DNA of 64,000 nt from Ketobacter sp964016105 (GCA_964016105.1 CAXHEX010000008.1:161388-225387), one strand, 5' to 3'. Counted from the stretch's first letter, positions 17,976 to 26,387 are shown. Numbers and translations are program-made. The notes: generated by a model not told the origin, from the sequence alone.

Positions 17976-18383
17976 TTATTTTTTATTATCGCCGTTAAGC
18001 GTAAATTCAATAATGTCTTTATGTTTGATGCGACGATGGGTCCCAACTCGATGAAAGGGAATTTGACCGCTTTCAAGGAGCTTAATTAGAAATGGGCGTG
18101 AGACGTTAAGAGCATCTGCAGCTTCTTGGGTTGTCAGTTCAGGTTGCTGTGGTATGACCTTGACTGAACTTCCATTGCTAATTTCATTTAACGCGTCTGC
18201 TAGAAGGCTAATAGCAATTGCGGGCAGTTGAATAACCTTCGGCTCTTCATCATTTCTTATAACCTTGATTGAGTAGCTGGATGCATTGTCACTTATCAGC
18301 TTGCGCAATACCTGTTTCCCTTTGTGTGCTAATTCGATGTCGCTAGCAGAGGGAGGGGAATTGACGTTTTTATGTGTTGACAT
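17976..18383 (-). CDS. Excisionase-type HTH regulator (hotspot cargo)
   Basis: The 135-residue product has a C-terminal excisionase/MerR-like winged helix: LTTQEAADALNVSRP, then FHRVGTHRRIKHKDI. This architecture is common for antitoxins or regulators paired with PIN-domain toxins, but no PIN gene is next to it. Instead it leads the helicase and TPR genes. Tandem 9 bp repeats lie in the region upstream of its start and may be its own operator, which would make it the regulator of the module. Confidence 0.8.
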   Translation of the reverse strand: MSTHKNVNSPPSASDIELAHKGKQVLRKLISDNASSYSIKVIRNDEEPKVIQLPAIAISLLADALNEISNGSSVKVIPQQPELTTQEAADALNVSRPFLIKLLESGQIPFHRVGTHRRIKHKDIIEFTLNGDNKK

Positions 18384-18423
18384 ACTGGCTCCAATGACAA
18401 GGCAGAACTTCAGTAATCAATTT

Positions 18424-18445
18424 AAACGAAATAAACGAAATAAAC
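18424..18445. repeat. Tandem 9 bp repeats, candidate operator of the HTH gene
   Basis: AAACGAAAT occurs twice head to tail (18424-18432 and 18433-18441) and begins a third time (AAAC to 18445). It lies about 40-60 bp upstream of the HTH gene start, where a promoter is expected. MerR/excisionase-type proteins often bind such direct repeats, so autoregulation is a reasonable guess. Confidence 0.6.
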
Positions 18446-18472
18446 AATATATTCGAATCGTACATTGATACT

Positions 18473-19207
18473 TTATAAACTAACTTGGTTCATTGTTACG
18501 CACTGATTAACAACAGAAACTAAAATCTTAGATGATCCACTTGTGGGTATCATAACAAAGTACATTTTGCTCCCCACATGCTGCCAGAACTCGGCCTCTT
18601 GGGCATATTTTTTTGCTTTTTGGATAGCGACGCTTTCTGGTAAGTGGGCTTTAGTTAGCCCAGAGCATAGCAGCTTTGTGCACAAAGCCTTCCAAGGATG
18701 CTTAGGTACACCGTCTGAAAGCCGTTCAACGAACCTTTCCAGTGCATGACGAGTCACCACGACAGGCCCAATGCTCGGAACGTTGATGACCTCATCGATT
18801 TCTCTCACGGTAGCATTATCGACGCTGTATTCTTCGAAGGAATATGAGAGCCAATCGTCCCGCTTCTGTACCGATATCTGTGCTTCTTGGTAACGGGTGA
18901 GCAAGAACCTGGTCAGGCTGTAAAGTGAATGCTGAGTTGAGCGTTGTTTCTGTAACTTTTTGATGGCTCCTTTACTGACTCGGATTTGAAGCCCATTGCC
19001 GCTTCGGTTACTCCCCATCACCTCTTTCACTGACAATAGGTGGTGAATAGCATAAAGCTCAGCTGCAATTAGCTTTTGCTGCTCAGGTAACTTGTCGTAT
19101 TGCTCACCTAAATCGACCTTTAGCTCACCAGCTCTTCGAAGACCGGTCTTCCAGTAAACCGTAAACTCACCATCAATCTGCTTTGTTAACAGGGTTAATA
19201 CCATCAT
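18473..19207 (-). CDS. Conserved ICE protein bordering the hotspot (s073-like)
   Basis: The 244-residue product has no domain I can name. It contains a basic segment around residue 75 (RVSKGAIKKLQKQRS) and a VVTRHALERFVERL motif near residue 150, reminiscent of phage-borne regulatory or nuclease-associated proteins. Its place between the primase-like gene and traF cargo matches the SXT gene s073 that defines this hotspot. The start at 19207 has AGGAG about nine bases upstream. Confidence 0.65.
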   Translation of the reverse strand: MMVLTLLTKQIDGEFTVYWKTGLRRAGELKVDLGEQYDKLPEQQKLIAAELYAIHHLLSVKEVMGSNRSGNGLQIRVSKGAIKKLQKQRSTQHSLYSLTRFLLTRYQEAQISVQKRDDWLSYSFEEYSVDNATVREIDEVINVPSIGPVVVTRHALERFVERLSDGVPKHPWKALCTKLLCSGLTKAHLPESVAIQKAKKYAQEAEFWQHVGSKMYFVMIPTSGSSKILVSVVNQCVTMNQVSL

Positions 19208-19270
19208 GTTTGTTTCTCCTATTGGTTATCTTTTTTTCATTCTCCATGTTTTTTCAAATATGCAAGGCGC

Positions 19271-19293
19271 AAAAAAAGGGGCCGAAGCCCCTT
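19271..19293 (-). terminator. Rho-independent terminator after the primase-like gene
   Basis: On the minus strand a GGGGC stem, TTCG loop and GCCCC arm (19278-19291) are followed by seven Ts. It lies four bases past the stop of the primase-like gene and should end the long recombination-block transcript ahead of the hotspot gene. Confidence 0.85.
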
Positions 19294-19296
19294 GGA

Positions 19297-20364
19297 TCAG
19301 ATATGAACTTTAGGAAAGCCCATGGCACCGTAAACATTCAGCACATCATTCCAATCCCAACTTTTCACGCCAAGTGACGTTTGTATCGGAGGGATCAACA
19401 CTTGTGTCAGAATGCCTTTTTGCCAGGCTTTTTTCTTGAGTTCATTCGCTGCATTCAGGCCGGTCTCAGAGAGATCGTGATCTGCCCAGATGTACAGCAT
19501 TTTCACATTACTTGGTGGTTCAAACCTAGCCAGTAGCGTTGCATTCACAACCGACCAACATGTTTGCCCCGTTGCTCTGGTAACCGCTAAAGCTGTTTCG
19601 ATGCCTTCAGAAACACCTAATACCTCACCAGGCTCACCTATAGGAATGGCACCACCAGTGATTGTTCTGTCACTGGGTATCGGCATCATCTTTTTAGGCT
19701 TTTCAACCGGCGCTTTGAATCCATCTTCACTTAGGTAGATCCGATGAAACGTGGCCGAACGCCCTTGCTGAGTAACGATTTTACCTAGCAGCGCTGGGTA
19801 GCTATCGATAAACAAGCCATCTTCATCATGGTAAGGCAAGTTTGGATGATACCTCAGCACCGAATCCCATTCAGGACGAAGCCGGGTAACAATGCCACGA
19901 CGATGCATGTAGTTCCAAACTGGTTGCGCACGAGTATCTGCAAGAGAAAACGTTTCTCCCCAGGTTTGATTCAAGCGATGGATAATCGCTTTGTCCTCTT
20001 CCTGCTTTCTAGCCTTCCAGTCAACAGCGTTACTCGGTATTACCCGAGTTGGTACTTGTCCGGGTTGAATACCTAGAGCTTGACCGATTGCTTCAATAGA
20101 CAGAGCAAAGTTCCATCCATTAATCCAAGACAACAGTTCAAAGCCATCATGAAAGATCCCGCAGGTGTTACAAACGCCACCTCCGGTATATTCAGCATCT
20201 TTGAACAGCCTAAAGCCATCACGACCGCCATGAACAGGACAAGCCACATGACGGCCTTTTCGAGCGATAGCGGCATCAAGTTCTGGCACCAATGCCGCCA
20301 ATACCTGAAGCCATTGGCCATTAAGATATGGCCTTACTGTTTCAATCTGTAAAGGTAACGCCAT
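19297..20364 (-). CDS. Toprim primase-helicase-like protein
   Basis: The 355-residue protein has an N-terminal zinc finger of the phage primase type (CPVHGGRDGF followed by CNTCGIFHDG, about residues 41-70) and a C-terminal Toprim domain with LGVSEGIETALA (acidic E) and IWADHDLSETG (DxD). This is the layout of plasmid- and phage-encoded primases of the TraC/P4 type. It could prime synthesis on the transferred strand in the recipient. It is the last gene of the minus-strand block and has a terminator right behind it. Confidence 0.8.
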   Translation of the reverse strand: MALPLQIETVRPYLNGQWLQVLAALVPELDAAIARKGRHVACPVHGGRDGFRLFKDAEYTGGGVCNTCGIFHDGFELLSWINGWNFALSIEAIGQALGIQPGQVPTRVIPSNAVDWKARKQEEDKAIIHRLNQTWGETFSLADTRAQPVWNYMHRRGIVTRLRPEWDSVLRYHPNLPYHDEDGLFIDSYPALLGKIVTQQGRSATFHRIYLSEDGFKAPVEKPKKMMPIPSDRTITGGAIPIGEPGEVLGVSEGIETALAVTRATGQTCWSVVNATLLARFEPPSNVKMLYIWADHDLSETGLNAANELKKKAWQKGILTQVLIPPIQTSLGVKSWDWNDVLNVYGAMGFPKVHI

Positions 20365-20384
20365 ATAACCTCCTTAAGTAAAAT

Positions 20385-20450
20385 GCCGACTCCTACCACA
20401 GGTGGTAAAAGTCAGCTTAGGTCCTGCATTAGCCGTTCGGTTAATACAGG
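20385..20450 (-). promoter_or_regulatory. Leader hairpin pair, copy 1 (before the primase-like gene)
   Basis: Two hairpins precede the gene: arms CCTG/CAGG with an inner stem (20423-20450) and a longer one with arms GCTGACT/AGTCGGC plus TACCAC/GTGGTA (20385-20416). In this copy the AAGGAGG Shine-Dalgarno is outside the second hairpin, unlike most others in the block, so it is an outlier of the family. Confidence 0.6.
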
Positions 20451-20454
20451 AGCG

Positions 20455-20796
20455 TTAGTCAAGCTGGATACCATGTCGTCTTAATAGCCACATGATGGAA
20501 TCACGAAGCACATCAGGATCGACAACCGCAGCCATCGCGCAAACACGAAAGCAAAATGGCGTTAATTCGTCATTTTGAATCCACGACAACACATCTTTGC
20601 GCAACCGAGTACTGACACGACCGTCCAGCAATACACGGATCGCATCCAAAAGAATGCCTTCGCGTAACTGCCAGATTTCCGTGTCAGACCAAGTGACTGG
20701 GGCATCATCAAACTCAAATAGAAATTCGAGCTGTGATGACGTGTGTTGATGGGACTGCTTTTGTGATGTAGGAGAATGGGCAATGCGCCCATTCAT
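20455..20796 (-). CDS. Small conserved ICE protein, unknown function
   Basis: The 113-residue product has an acidic, Gln/His-rich N-terminus and a helical C-terminal part (EIWQLREGILLDAIRVLLDGRVS). I see no known motif. Its start codon overlaps the radC stop (TAATG), so it is translationally coupled to radC. SXT has a gene of similar size here. Confidence 0.65.
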   Translation of the reverse strand: MNGRIAHSPTSQKQSHQHTSSQLEFLFEFDDAPVTWSDTEIWQLREGILLDAIRVLLDGRVSTRLRKDVLSWIQNDELTPFCFRVCAMAAVVDPDVLRDSIMWLLRRHGIQLD

Positions 20797-21293
20797 TAAA
20801 GATAACCGCGTTCGGCAAGCGAAACGCAGCCCTCGGATGCGACCACAACATGGTCAAGCGTTCGAATATCAACAAGTGACAAGGCGTCACGGAGTCGATG
20901 AGTAATGCGTTTATCAGCTTCACTTGGCTCAGGATCACCCGATGGATGGTTATGAACCAGTATCACTGCTGCTGCATTAAGTTCTAGCGCTCGTTTTGTT
21001 ACTTCCCTTGGATACACGCTCGCCGCATCTAAAGTGCCTTTGAATAGCTCTTCAAATCGAATGACGCGATGCTTTGTATCAAGAAACAGCACACCAAAAA
21101 CCTCGTGCTCATACTCGTGCATCAGTGTTTGCAGGTATGAGAACGCCGACGATGGCTGTTCAATTTTTCGACCTTTACTCAATCGACCACGGGCAAGCTT
21201 AAGCGCCATATCTAAAATATCCGCTTCAGTCACTTGCTCAGGAACGATATAAGTACCGGCTTCTTCGCCAGCTAAGAACTTTTTGTTTTTCAT
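20796..21293 (-). CDS. radC: RadC-family JAB-domain protein
   Basis: The start is the ATG at 21293 (MKNKKFLAGEE, 165 residues), since the open frame upstream runs through the leader hairpins. The JAB/MPN metal-binding motif is present: VHNHPSGDPEPSEAD, preceded by a conserved glutamate in EVFGVLFLD. RadC-like proteins are very common on mobile elements; their activity is not firmly established. It couples to the following small gene by a 1 bp overlap. Confidence 0.88.
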   Translation of the reverse strand: MKNKKFLAGEEAGTYIVPEQVTEADILDMALKLARGRLSKGRKIEQPSSAFSYLQTLMHEYEHEVFGVLFLDTKHRVIRFEELFKGTLDAASVYPREVTKRALELNAAAVILVHNHPSGDPEPSEADKRITHRLRDALSLVDIRTLDHVVVASEGCVSLAERGYL

Positions 21294-21297
21294 AGGA

Positions 21298-21353
21298 GTC
21301 TCCAAAAAAAGCGGAGACGAACCCATGCCCAGACGGGGACGGAATCGTCCCCG
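21298..21353 (-). promoter_or_regulatory. Leader hairpin pair, copy 2 (before radC)
   Basis: Hairpin 1 has perfect 8 bp arms CGGGGACG/CGTCCCCG (21334-21353), preceded 5' by ACCACCC. Hairpin 2 pairs GTCTCC with GGAGAC (21298-21318) around a U-rich loop and covers the GGAG Shine-Dalgarno, ending four bases from the radC ATG. Confidence 0.75.
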
Positions 21354-21375
21354 CAGGGTGGTAAAATTGATGTGG

Positions 21376-23031
21376 TTACTGAATTAACAGTTGTTGTGTT
21401 ACTTCGAATAACTCACGCTTCAGATCTTTGACGTCGTTAATCACGATGCTTTGAGGAAAGAATTTCTCAACACTGCGTGTTTGAATCCCTATTCCCAGCA
21501 GCTCAAAGCCACTTCGTCTGCACCGGTCAACAATGTCATGCGTGGCAGCCCAATCATCTGGGTCACCATCCGTTAGCACTATCATTAGCTTTCGCTTCTG
21601 TTTTTGCGCTAACAAACTGTTTGCCGCAAACCACATCGCTTGTGCCATAGGCGTACAACCTCGTGGTTTTTGGTCAAAACAGGCGGCCCGATGTCGAACC
21701 GATTGCTTGGGCAATAACGCGATAGAAACTTCCTGATGAATACCAGGAAAATAACTGACCGCAGGTACAACACCCGGTATGCCTTCCAGTGCCATGGCCA
21801 AAGCCAAAGCGGCTTCATTAGCAACATGAAAGTACTTTCGATTACCTTCGCCAATGGGCTTACCCATTGAGCCCGATATATCGACAAGCAAGTGCACAGC
21901 AGCATTGGGCGCAATGCGAGGTTGCCTTTGAATAAACAATCTCGACTCACCTGCTTGTGAAGCGGCAAGACGATGAGTTGCAACTCGAAGACCGTGCCTT
22001 TTGGCATGATTCCGATTGTCCTGACTGGACTGAACCATGCCCCTAAGTCGGGCTCGAATTTGAGCCGACTCAGACGCCGATAAGGTCAAGATGGCCTCAT
22101 CACCCAACATAGCTTGCTCTGCTTGGGGCAAACTGAGAGGTGTGACGCCCTGATGTCCTTCAGCTTGTTCCGACAACACTTCTGCCACTTGGGCAAAGGT
22201 ATCGGGTTCAAACTGAGCGGCACTGGCCTCTAAGGCTTGTCGCAAATTGTCAGCTTGATCAGAGTTATCAGAATCACTCGTTTCAGCAGCATCCCCTGTT
22301 ACAGACGAACCTGTTTCCGGGGTTTGACTGTCACTACTGCTATTGCTGTCATTACTCGCATCTTGTCCAATGTCATCACCGCCATCAGCATCAGACTCAT
22401 CCTGTGGTGGACGAGATTCTTCTTCCAACATGGCAACGATGGCATCGACAAGTTTCAGCACTTCACCTGTAGATGCCAGGCTAGGCACTGCTGTCAGCAT
22501 GGCGCTTAACCGGCTCATCGCTGCGGCAGGAAAGAGTTGTCTCACTCTTTCATCAACCGCTTGGTATAATGGCGTCAGCGCTTTCTGACCCAGAAAATGG
22601 CATCTCAAGCGGAACAACAACCAGGCTTGCAAGTTAGATGCAGGCTCAAGCTGTTCAGGTACACTCATTTGCTGAGTGTCCACCATGTACTCAATCACTT
22701 GCGAAATACTGCGCCGGGTTCCGGGGTAATCCTTTGCCAATTCGTTTTCAATGCGAACGTCCTCAATGATATTGAGAAGTGCCTTACGGATCGGCTTGGA
22801 CGACGCCTTCTGCACCATGTCAAAATTGGTATGCCGAATATGCGCCGCTTCATGAGCCAGATAACCCCAAGCTATCTGTTGATAGTGTGGGTCGTCTGGG
22901 TTTGCTGTTGGGATCACAATCCGCTCACCATCGGTAAACGCATCTTGTCCTTGAATAAGCACCTTCACACCAAACTTTTCGCCATAAGCGGCGGCAACGA
23001 TTGGCAGTGCGTTTTTTAATGGATGATTCAT
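21376..23031 (-). CDS. CobT-like VWA protein with HEXXH motif
   Basis: The 551-residue protein has an N-terminal HEAAH motif (about residue 60, in YLAHEAAHIRH) of the zinc-peptidase type, a long acidic Asp/Ser-rich linker (about 210-265) and a C-terminal von Willebrand A domain with the MIDAS motif DISGSMG and TDGDPDDW. It pairs with the MoxR-like AAA protein downstream of exo, as VWA and MoxR proteins often work together as a chaperone-like complex. The similarity to cobalamin CobT is only in domain type; there is no sign of cobalamin synthesis here. Its role in the ICE is unknown to me. Confidence 0.8.
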   Translation of the reverse strand: MNHPLKNALPIVAAAYGEKFGVKVLIQGQDAFTDGERIVIPTANPDDPHYQQIAWGYLAHEAAHIRHTNFDMVQKASSKPIRKALLNIIEDVRIENELAKDYPGTRRSISQVIEYMVDTQQMSVPEQLEPASNLQAWLLFRLRCHFLGQKALTPLYQAVDERVRQLFPAAAMSRLSAMLTAVPSLASTGEVLKLVDAIVAMLEEESRPPQDESDADGGDDIGQDASNDSNSSSDSQTPETGSSVTGDAAETSDSDNSDQADNLRQALEASAAQFEPDTFAQVAEVLSEQAEGHQGVTPLSLPQAEQAMLGDEAILTLSASESAQIRARLRGMVQSSQDNRNHAKRHGLRVATHRLAASQAGESRLFIQRQPRIAPNAAVHLLVDISGSMGKPIGEGNRKYFHVANEAALALAMALEGIPGVVPAVSYFPGIHQEVSIALLPKQSVRHRAACFDQKPRGCTPMAQAMWFAANSLLAQKQKRKLMIVLTDGDPDDWAATHDIVDRCRRSGFELLGIGIQTRSVEKFFPQSIVINDVKDLKRELFEVTQQLLIQ

Positions 23032-23087
23032 GGGAGTCTCCTAATCATTAGGGGAAATACTCCCTCAGCGGGAGCGTTTCCCCGCTG
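23032..23087 (-). promoter_or_regulatory. Leader hairpin pair, copy 3 (before the VWA gene)
   Basis: Hairpin 1 has arms CAGCGGG/CCCGCTG (23066-23087). Hairpin 2 has outer arms GGGAGT/ACTCCC and an inner CCTAA/TTAGG stem (23032-23064) that encloses the AGGAG Shine-Dalgarno and touches the ATG. Confidence 0.75.
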
Positions 23088-23100
23088 GGAATGTAAGTGT

Positions 23101-23541
23101 TTAAACCTGTGCTTTTAGCTTATCCAGGTCGTATTTTTGACCTAACCAAGCCACCAATTGAGCTGGACTCTCGTGCTGCTCAAATGACGTTTTAAGCTGG
23201 TCTAAACTCAGGATGTCATCCAATGTCAGACCGTACTGGTCTTGTAACTGAGTAGACACCTCGTGTTGATATTGCAGCCAGGCCCGCTCATGAGCGGTTT
23301 GCTGCAATGCCATGTTTGGAACAAATACCATGGCCGTTACCCAAGCTCCTTGTGCGTCCGCATCTGCGATCAGCACAGGGTTCTTGGGGATCACGACACT
23401 ATGTGTTGAGTACGACCGTTGTACTAACGTTCGACAACACGCCACTTCTGGTATCGATTCACTTTCAACCGCATCAGTCACACCACGAAAATGTGCTTCA
23501 AACTGGTTCAGTTGGCTGGGGTTATGGATGGTTGATTGCAT
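23101..23541 (-). CDS. Conserved ICE protein, unknown function
   Basis: The 146-residue product has a beta-rich N-terminal half and a helical C-terminus (LTLDDILSLDQLKTSFEQH then LVAWLGQKYDLDKLKAQ). No motif or membrane segment is visible. It sits between the VWA and DUF3150-like genes and has its own leader hairpins, so it is probably expressed as an individual cistron of the operon. Confidence 0.65.
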   Translation of the reverse strand: MQSTIHNPSQLNQFEAHFRGVTDAVESESIPEVACCRTLVQRSYSTHSVVIPKNPVLIADADAQGAWVTAMVFVPNMALQQTAHERAWLQYQHEVSTQLQDQYGLTLDDILSLDQLKTSFEQHESPAQLVAWLGQKYDLDKLKAQV

Positions 23542-23546
23542 AATTT

Positions 23547-23599
23547 CCTCTTACATAGTTCAGAGGACATGCGCCCTTAAGAGCAACATGCCCTCAAGG
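23547..23599 (-). promoter_or_regulatory. Leader hairpin pair, copy 4
   Basis: Hairpin 1 pairs CCTTGAG with CTTAAGG (23575-23599). Hairpin 2 pairs CCTCT with AGAGG (23547-23566); the latter arm is the Shine-Dalgarno of the next gene, six bases from its ATG. The GC content is lower than in the other copies. Confidence 0.65.
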
Positions 23600-23602
23600 A
23601 CG

Positions 23603-24556
23603 TTAGAAATAAAATGAGTTTGGTACAGTCGAACCAAGGTTTGGTCTGACGGTTGGTTGTGGTATTGCACGTAAGTTATCTGCCTGAGCAGATACTGGCT
23701 GTGCGGGTTTAGGTTCAGGTTTGGGCATCAGTTGTCTGATATCCAATTGACCTTCACCGTGCATTCTCATCTTGTCTGGATCAGACAAAATTAAAATGGT
23801 CGCCATCAGTTCGTGATAGAGATTGTCTGTCACAGGGCCGGTCTTCGGCAGACGAACAAATAAATTGTCCATCGCTTCAACCATCGGCTGAACTCGATGA
23901 TCCAGGAATGACAAACCATCCAACTTGTCTCTTAACCGTTTGAGAGGGTTAAGGGCTCGCTGACTGATTTGATTCTTACCTGCAACGGAACGTTCAAAGA
24001 GATCATTGGCATCACGAGCCACCTCCCTATAGAGGGTGTGTCCCATACCATTGACCTTGTCATCTAAGCCACCAGCTTGGTCAGCCGGTTGCATTCGATA
24101 GATGGCATAATCGAACTGAAGCCGTTGTTCCACGTCTTCGATGGGTGACAGCGCACGCCGGATTGCATCTGCAAATTCCGGGTGTTTTGCAACCCAGTCA
24201 AAAGTCACCTGATCATAGTTGTCCAAGAACAACTGCTTGCACTGCGCAAACTCCTGACCGATCCGGTCAAGCTCTGGAACAATCTGATCAATTCGGTCTT
24301 CAGGGACGGCATAGCCACCTAAAAACCGCACACCGACTTGCTCACACAAGCGCTGCGCTTCTTTCTTAAGCCTTTCAAAGTTCGCCAATGCCTCTGGGTC
24401 GCAAATTTTTTTACTCCCTAAGCTGGCAACATCCTTTGGTGGAAGTTGGCTGCCATTGGCTAATCTGAAATCTTCAGGCCTTAGCTTTTTTCTACCGCTC
24501 CAGATGGAACAGTCGATGTGACAAATCAACAGTTTGTCGAGGGTTTGAATACTCAT
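23603..24556 (-). CDS. DUF3150-like conserved ICE protein
   Basis: The 317-residue product is mainly helical with a Pro-rich C-terminal tail (LMPKPEPKPAQP). The N-terminus WSGRKKLRPEDFRL and the central GMGHTLYREVARDANDLFERS segment match my memory of DUF3150 proteins, which occur next to VWA and MoxR genes on mobile elements. Function unknown; likely acts with the AAA/VWA pair. Its C-terminal end NSFYF resembles those of its neighbours (SSFYF in Exo, QNYYF in the WGR protein). Confidence 0.7.
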   Translation of the reverse strand: MSIQTLDKLLICHIDCSIWSGRKKLRPEDFRLANGSQLPPKDVASLGSKKICDPEALANFERLKKEAQRLCEQVGVRFLGGYAVPEDRIDQIVPELDRIGQEFAQCKQLFLDNYDQVTFDWVAKHPEFADAIRRALSPIEDVEQRLQFDYAIYRMQPADQAGGLDDKVNGMGHTLYREVARDANDLFERSVAGKNQISQRALNPLKRLRDKLDGLSFLDHRVQPMVEAMDNLFVRLPKTGPVTDNLYHELMATILILSDPDKMRMHGEGQLDIRQLMPKPEPKPAQPVSAQADNLRAIPQPTVRPNLGSTVPNSFYF

Positions 24557-24557
24557 A

Positions 24558-24619
24558 GTGCATCCTCATGCGAGATGGGGACGCACCACTCCCAACAGGA
24601 GCAATGGCCCCCGTTTGGG
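24558..24619 (-). promoter_or_regulatory. Leader hairpin pair, copy 5 (before the DUF3150-like gene)
   Basis: Hairpin 1 runs from 24591 to 24619 with arms CCCAAAC/GTTGGG and an interrupted inner stem, preceded 5' by ACCACCC. Hairpin 2 pairs GTGCGTCC with GGATGCAC (24558-24586, one G-U pair) and takes in the weak GAGGA Shine-Dalgarno, one base from the ATG. Confidence 0.7.
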
Positions 24620-24654
24620 TGGTAGTAGTTGACGCGCTAATGGCAATACCACTA

Positions 24655-25422
24655 TCAGAAATAGTAATTTTGCGAATCAGGCGACGATTGGTTGAGATCG
24701 ATTTTCACAGGCATTAAGTCCAGTGCTTCAGCTATCGGGCGAACCCGTTCTAAATCACTGCCTAATAACCTCAATACATCTTTTTCCAACTTAAGTTGGT
24801 CGGATACTTCTATCCCTTCAGGACTCGCTACTGTGAGCGAACACAGTGGAGGTAATTGACGCTTAAAGGCCAGTAACAGCAACAATGGCCACGGGCCATC
24901 ATCAGTGTTAACAATGCCAGCGCCTTCACCTGACACCATGCTGATTTGATTGGTACTAGGTAATCCGCTTTTGCAAAACCCTAATGACCATTCTCCAATC
25001 CTGACCTGGTTATCATCAATAACAGCCAAGCCATAGGCTTCAAGTAGCTTTGCCATATCGAACAACGCTTTTTGCGCCAGCGAGATTTGGCCATTGACGT
25101 CCTTGCGAGTACGAAACTCCCAACTGACGTTATTGGCACACGCGACGCTATCTAACGCATTTGAGAGTTCAAATGGCCTCCCTTGATGATCAATGCCGAC
25201 TTGTCCAACCAATCGATAACCCTTGTTGATTTTCTCATTGATTCTTCGGTCTGCTTCAGCGTTAGGATCAGTCGAGTCAATCAATCGCTGCTGCGACAAT
25301 TGACCTGCTTTTCCAAACCGAACTTCAATCTCCTGGTTATCTGATCCAACGTAAATGGCCCATTCTTTGGCTGTCCCATCAGAATGACTGTAACGGTAAA
25401 GAGCAAAGCACTTTTCCATCAT
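24655..25422 (-). CDS. WGR-domain-like protein
   Basis: I start at the ATG at 25422, which shares its A with the cobS stop (TGATG) and has GGGAGG upstream; the product has 255 residues. The N-terminal 80 residues (CFALYRYS, KEWAIYVG, EVRFGKAGQ) look like a WGR domain, a small fold linked to nucleic-acid binding in PARP-like and bacterial proteins. The rest is unassigned. It has no leader of its own and depends on coupling to cobS. Confidence 0.65.
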   Translation of the reverse strand: MMEKCFALYRYSHSDGTAKEWAIYVGSDNQEIEVRFGKAGQLSQQRLIDSTDPNAEADRRINEKINKGYRLVGQVGIDHQGRPFELSNALDSVACANNVSWEFRTRKDVNGQISLAQKALFDMAKLLEAYGLAVIDDNQVRIGEWSLGFCKSGLPSTNQISMVSGEGAGIVNTDDGPWPLLLLLAFKRQLPPLCSLTVASPEGIEVSDQLKLEKDVLRLLGSDLERVRPIAEALDLMPVKIDLNQSSPDSQNYYF

Positions 25423-26381
25423 CAATCCTCCCAATGGTCACCGAAGACATCAGCGGCAATACGGTGAATGGCTTCACGTTGCTCCAACTCAGCACGAGCC
25501 GTCAAAGACCGAACCAGTGCATACTCCACTGCGTTAGGAGCGCCTTTAAAAGCAAGTGTTAACTTTGCCCAGCGCACTAAGGTCCGAGTAGACATGGTGA
25601 TACTAAGCTCAGCACCGCCATCCGCGCCCCCAATAAAAAGACGGCGAATGTCACCAGCCACTTTCACCATTTTTTGGCGAAAGACTTCTGGCAAGCCAGG
25701 CGCAACGTTCTCCAGAATGGCTTCCTCTACAGAAGGCTCTGCATAGGTCGCTTCGATGATTCTAAAGCGATCAAGAAAAGCCAAATTCTGTTGAAGCACG
25801 CCTTGATACAAGCCCGTTTGGTCACCGCTGCCCGCACTATTGCCGGTAGCGATAAAACGAAACTTGGCATGTGGCATGATGATCTCACCGCCATTTTGTG
25901 CGATGACCAACGGGGCACCTTCCAAAATGTCATTGAGCCCAGCCAGTTCAGCAGGCTCAGCAAGATCCATTTCATTAATGATCAGCAAATGGCCATGCTT
26001 GACAGCCAGTGCCAGTGGTCCATACACAAAGGTCATGTTGCCATTAACCAGCGTGTGGTGACCGATAAGATCGGACAACTCCAATCGACCGTGCGCCGTA
26101 ATTTGCTGAACAGGCCAATTCAATCGAGAAGCAACTTGGCAAATTAGCGAGGTCTTTCCGCATCCCGTGGGGCCTGTAATATACAAACCGTCACTGTCTG
26201 GGTTAGACAAGAACGCCAAGACGTCACGTAAGTCTTCTTTTCTAAAAACATACTCGTCCTTGCGAACGGGAATGTTTGGATGGGTAGTGTCGGCACTAAA
26301 TCCTTCCAGAACGAAAGCATCAGGAGCCGGGACATTAAACGCTTGATTCACTTGAACCAAAAAAGGGGATTGTTCAGTCAT
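25422..26381 (-). CDS. cobS: CobS/MoxR-like AAA+ ATPase
   Basis: The open frame extends upstream into intron sequence, but the real start is the ATG at 26381 (MTEQSPFLVQ), giving 319 residues. The AAA+ core has Walker A TGPTGCGKTSLI, Walker B LLIINEMDLAEP and sensor 1 FIATGNSAG. It resembles CobS/MoxR ATPases, which remodel partners together with VWA proteins such as the one at 21.4-23.0 kb. In SXT the gene is called cobS by similarity; a role in cobalamin synthesis is unlikely. It is the first gene after the group II intron. Confidence 0.85.
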   Translation of the reverse strand: MTEQSPFLVQVNQAFNVPAPDAFVLEGFSADTTHPNIPVRKDEYVFRKEDLRDVLAFLSNPDSDGLYITGPTGCGKTSLICQVASRLNWPVQQITAHGRLELSDLIGHHTLVNGNMTFVYGPLALAVKHGHLLIINEMDLAEPAELAGLNDILEGAPLVIAQNGGEIIMPHAKFRFIATGNSAGSGDQTGLYQGVLQQNLAFLDRFRIIEATYAEPSVEEAILENVAPGLPEVFRQKMVKVAGDIRRLFIGGADGGAELSITMSTRTLVRWAKLTLAFKGAPNAVEYALVRSLTARAELEQREAIHRIAADVFGDHWED

Positions 26382-26387
26382 GGTAAA

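Noticed and set aside
17915..18383. PIN toxin expected next to the excisionase-type HTH gene
   Set aside because: Only 61 bp separate the HTH stop from the helicase start and no PIN-like frame exists on either strand, so it is not a classic HTH-PIN toxin-antitoxin pair.
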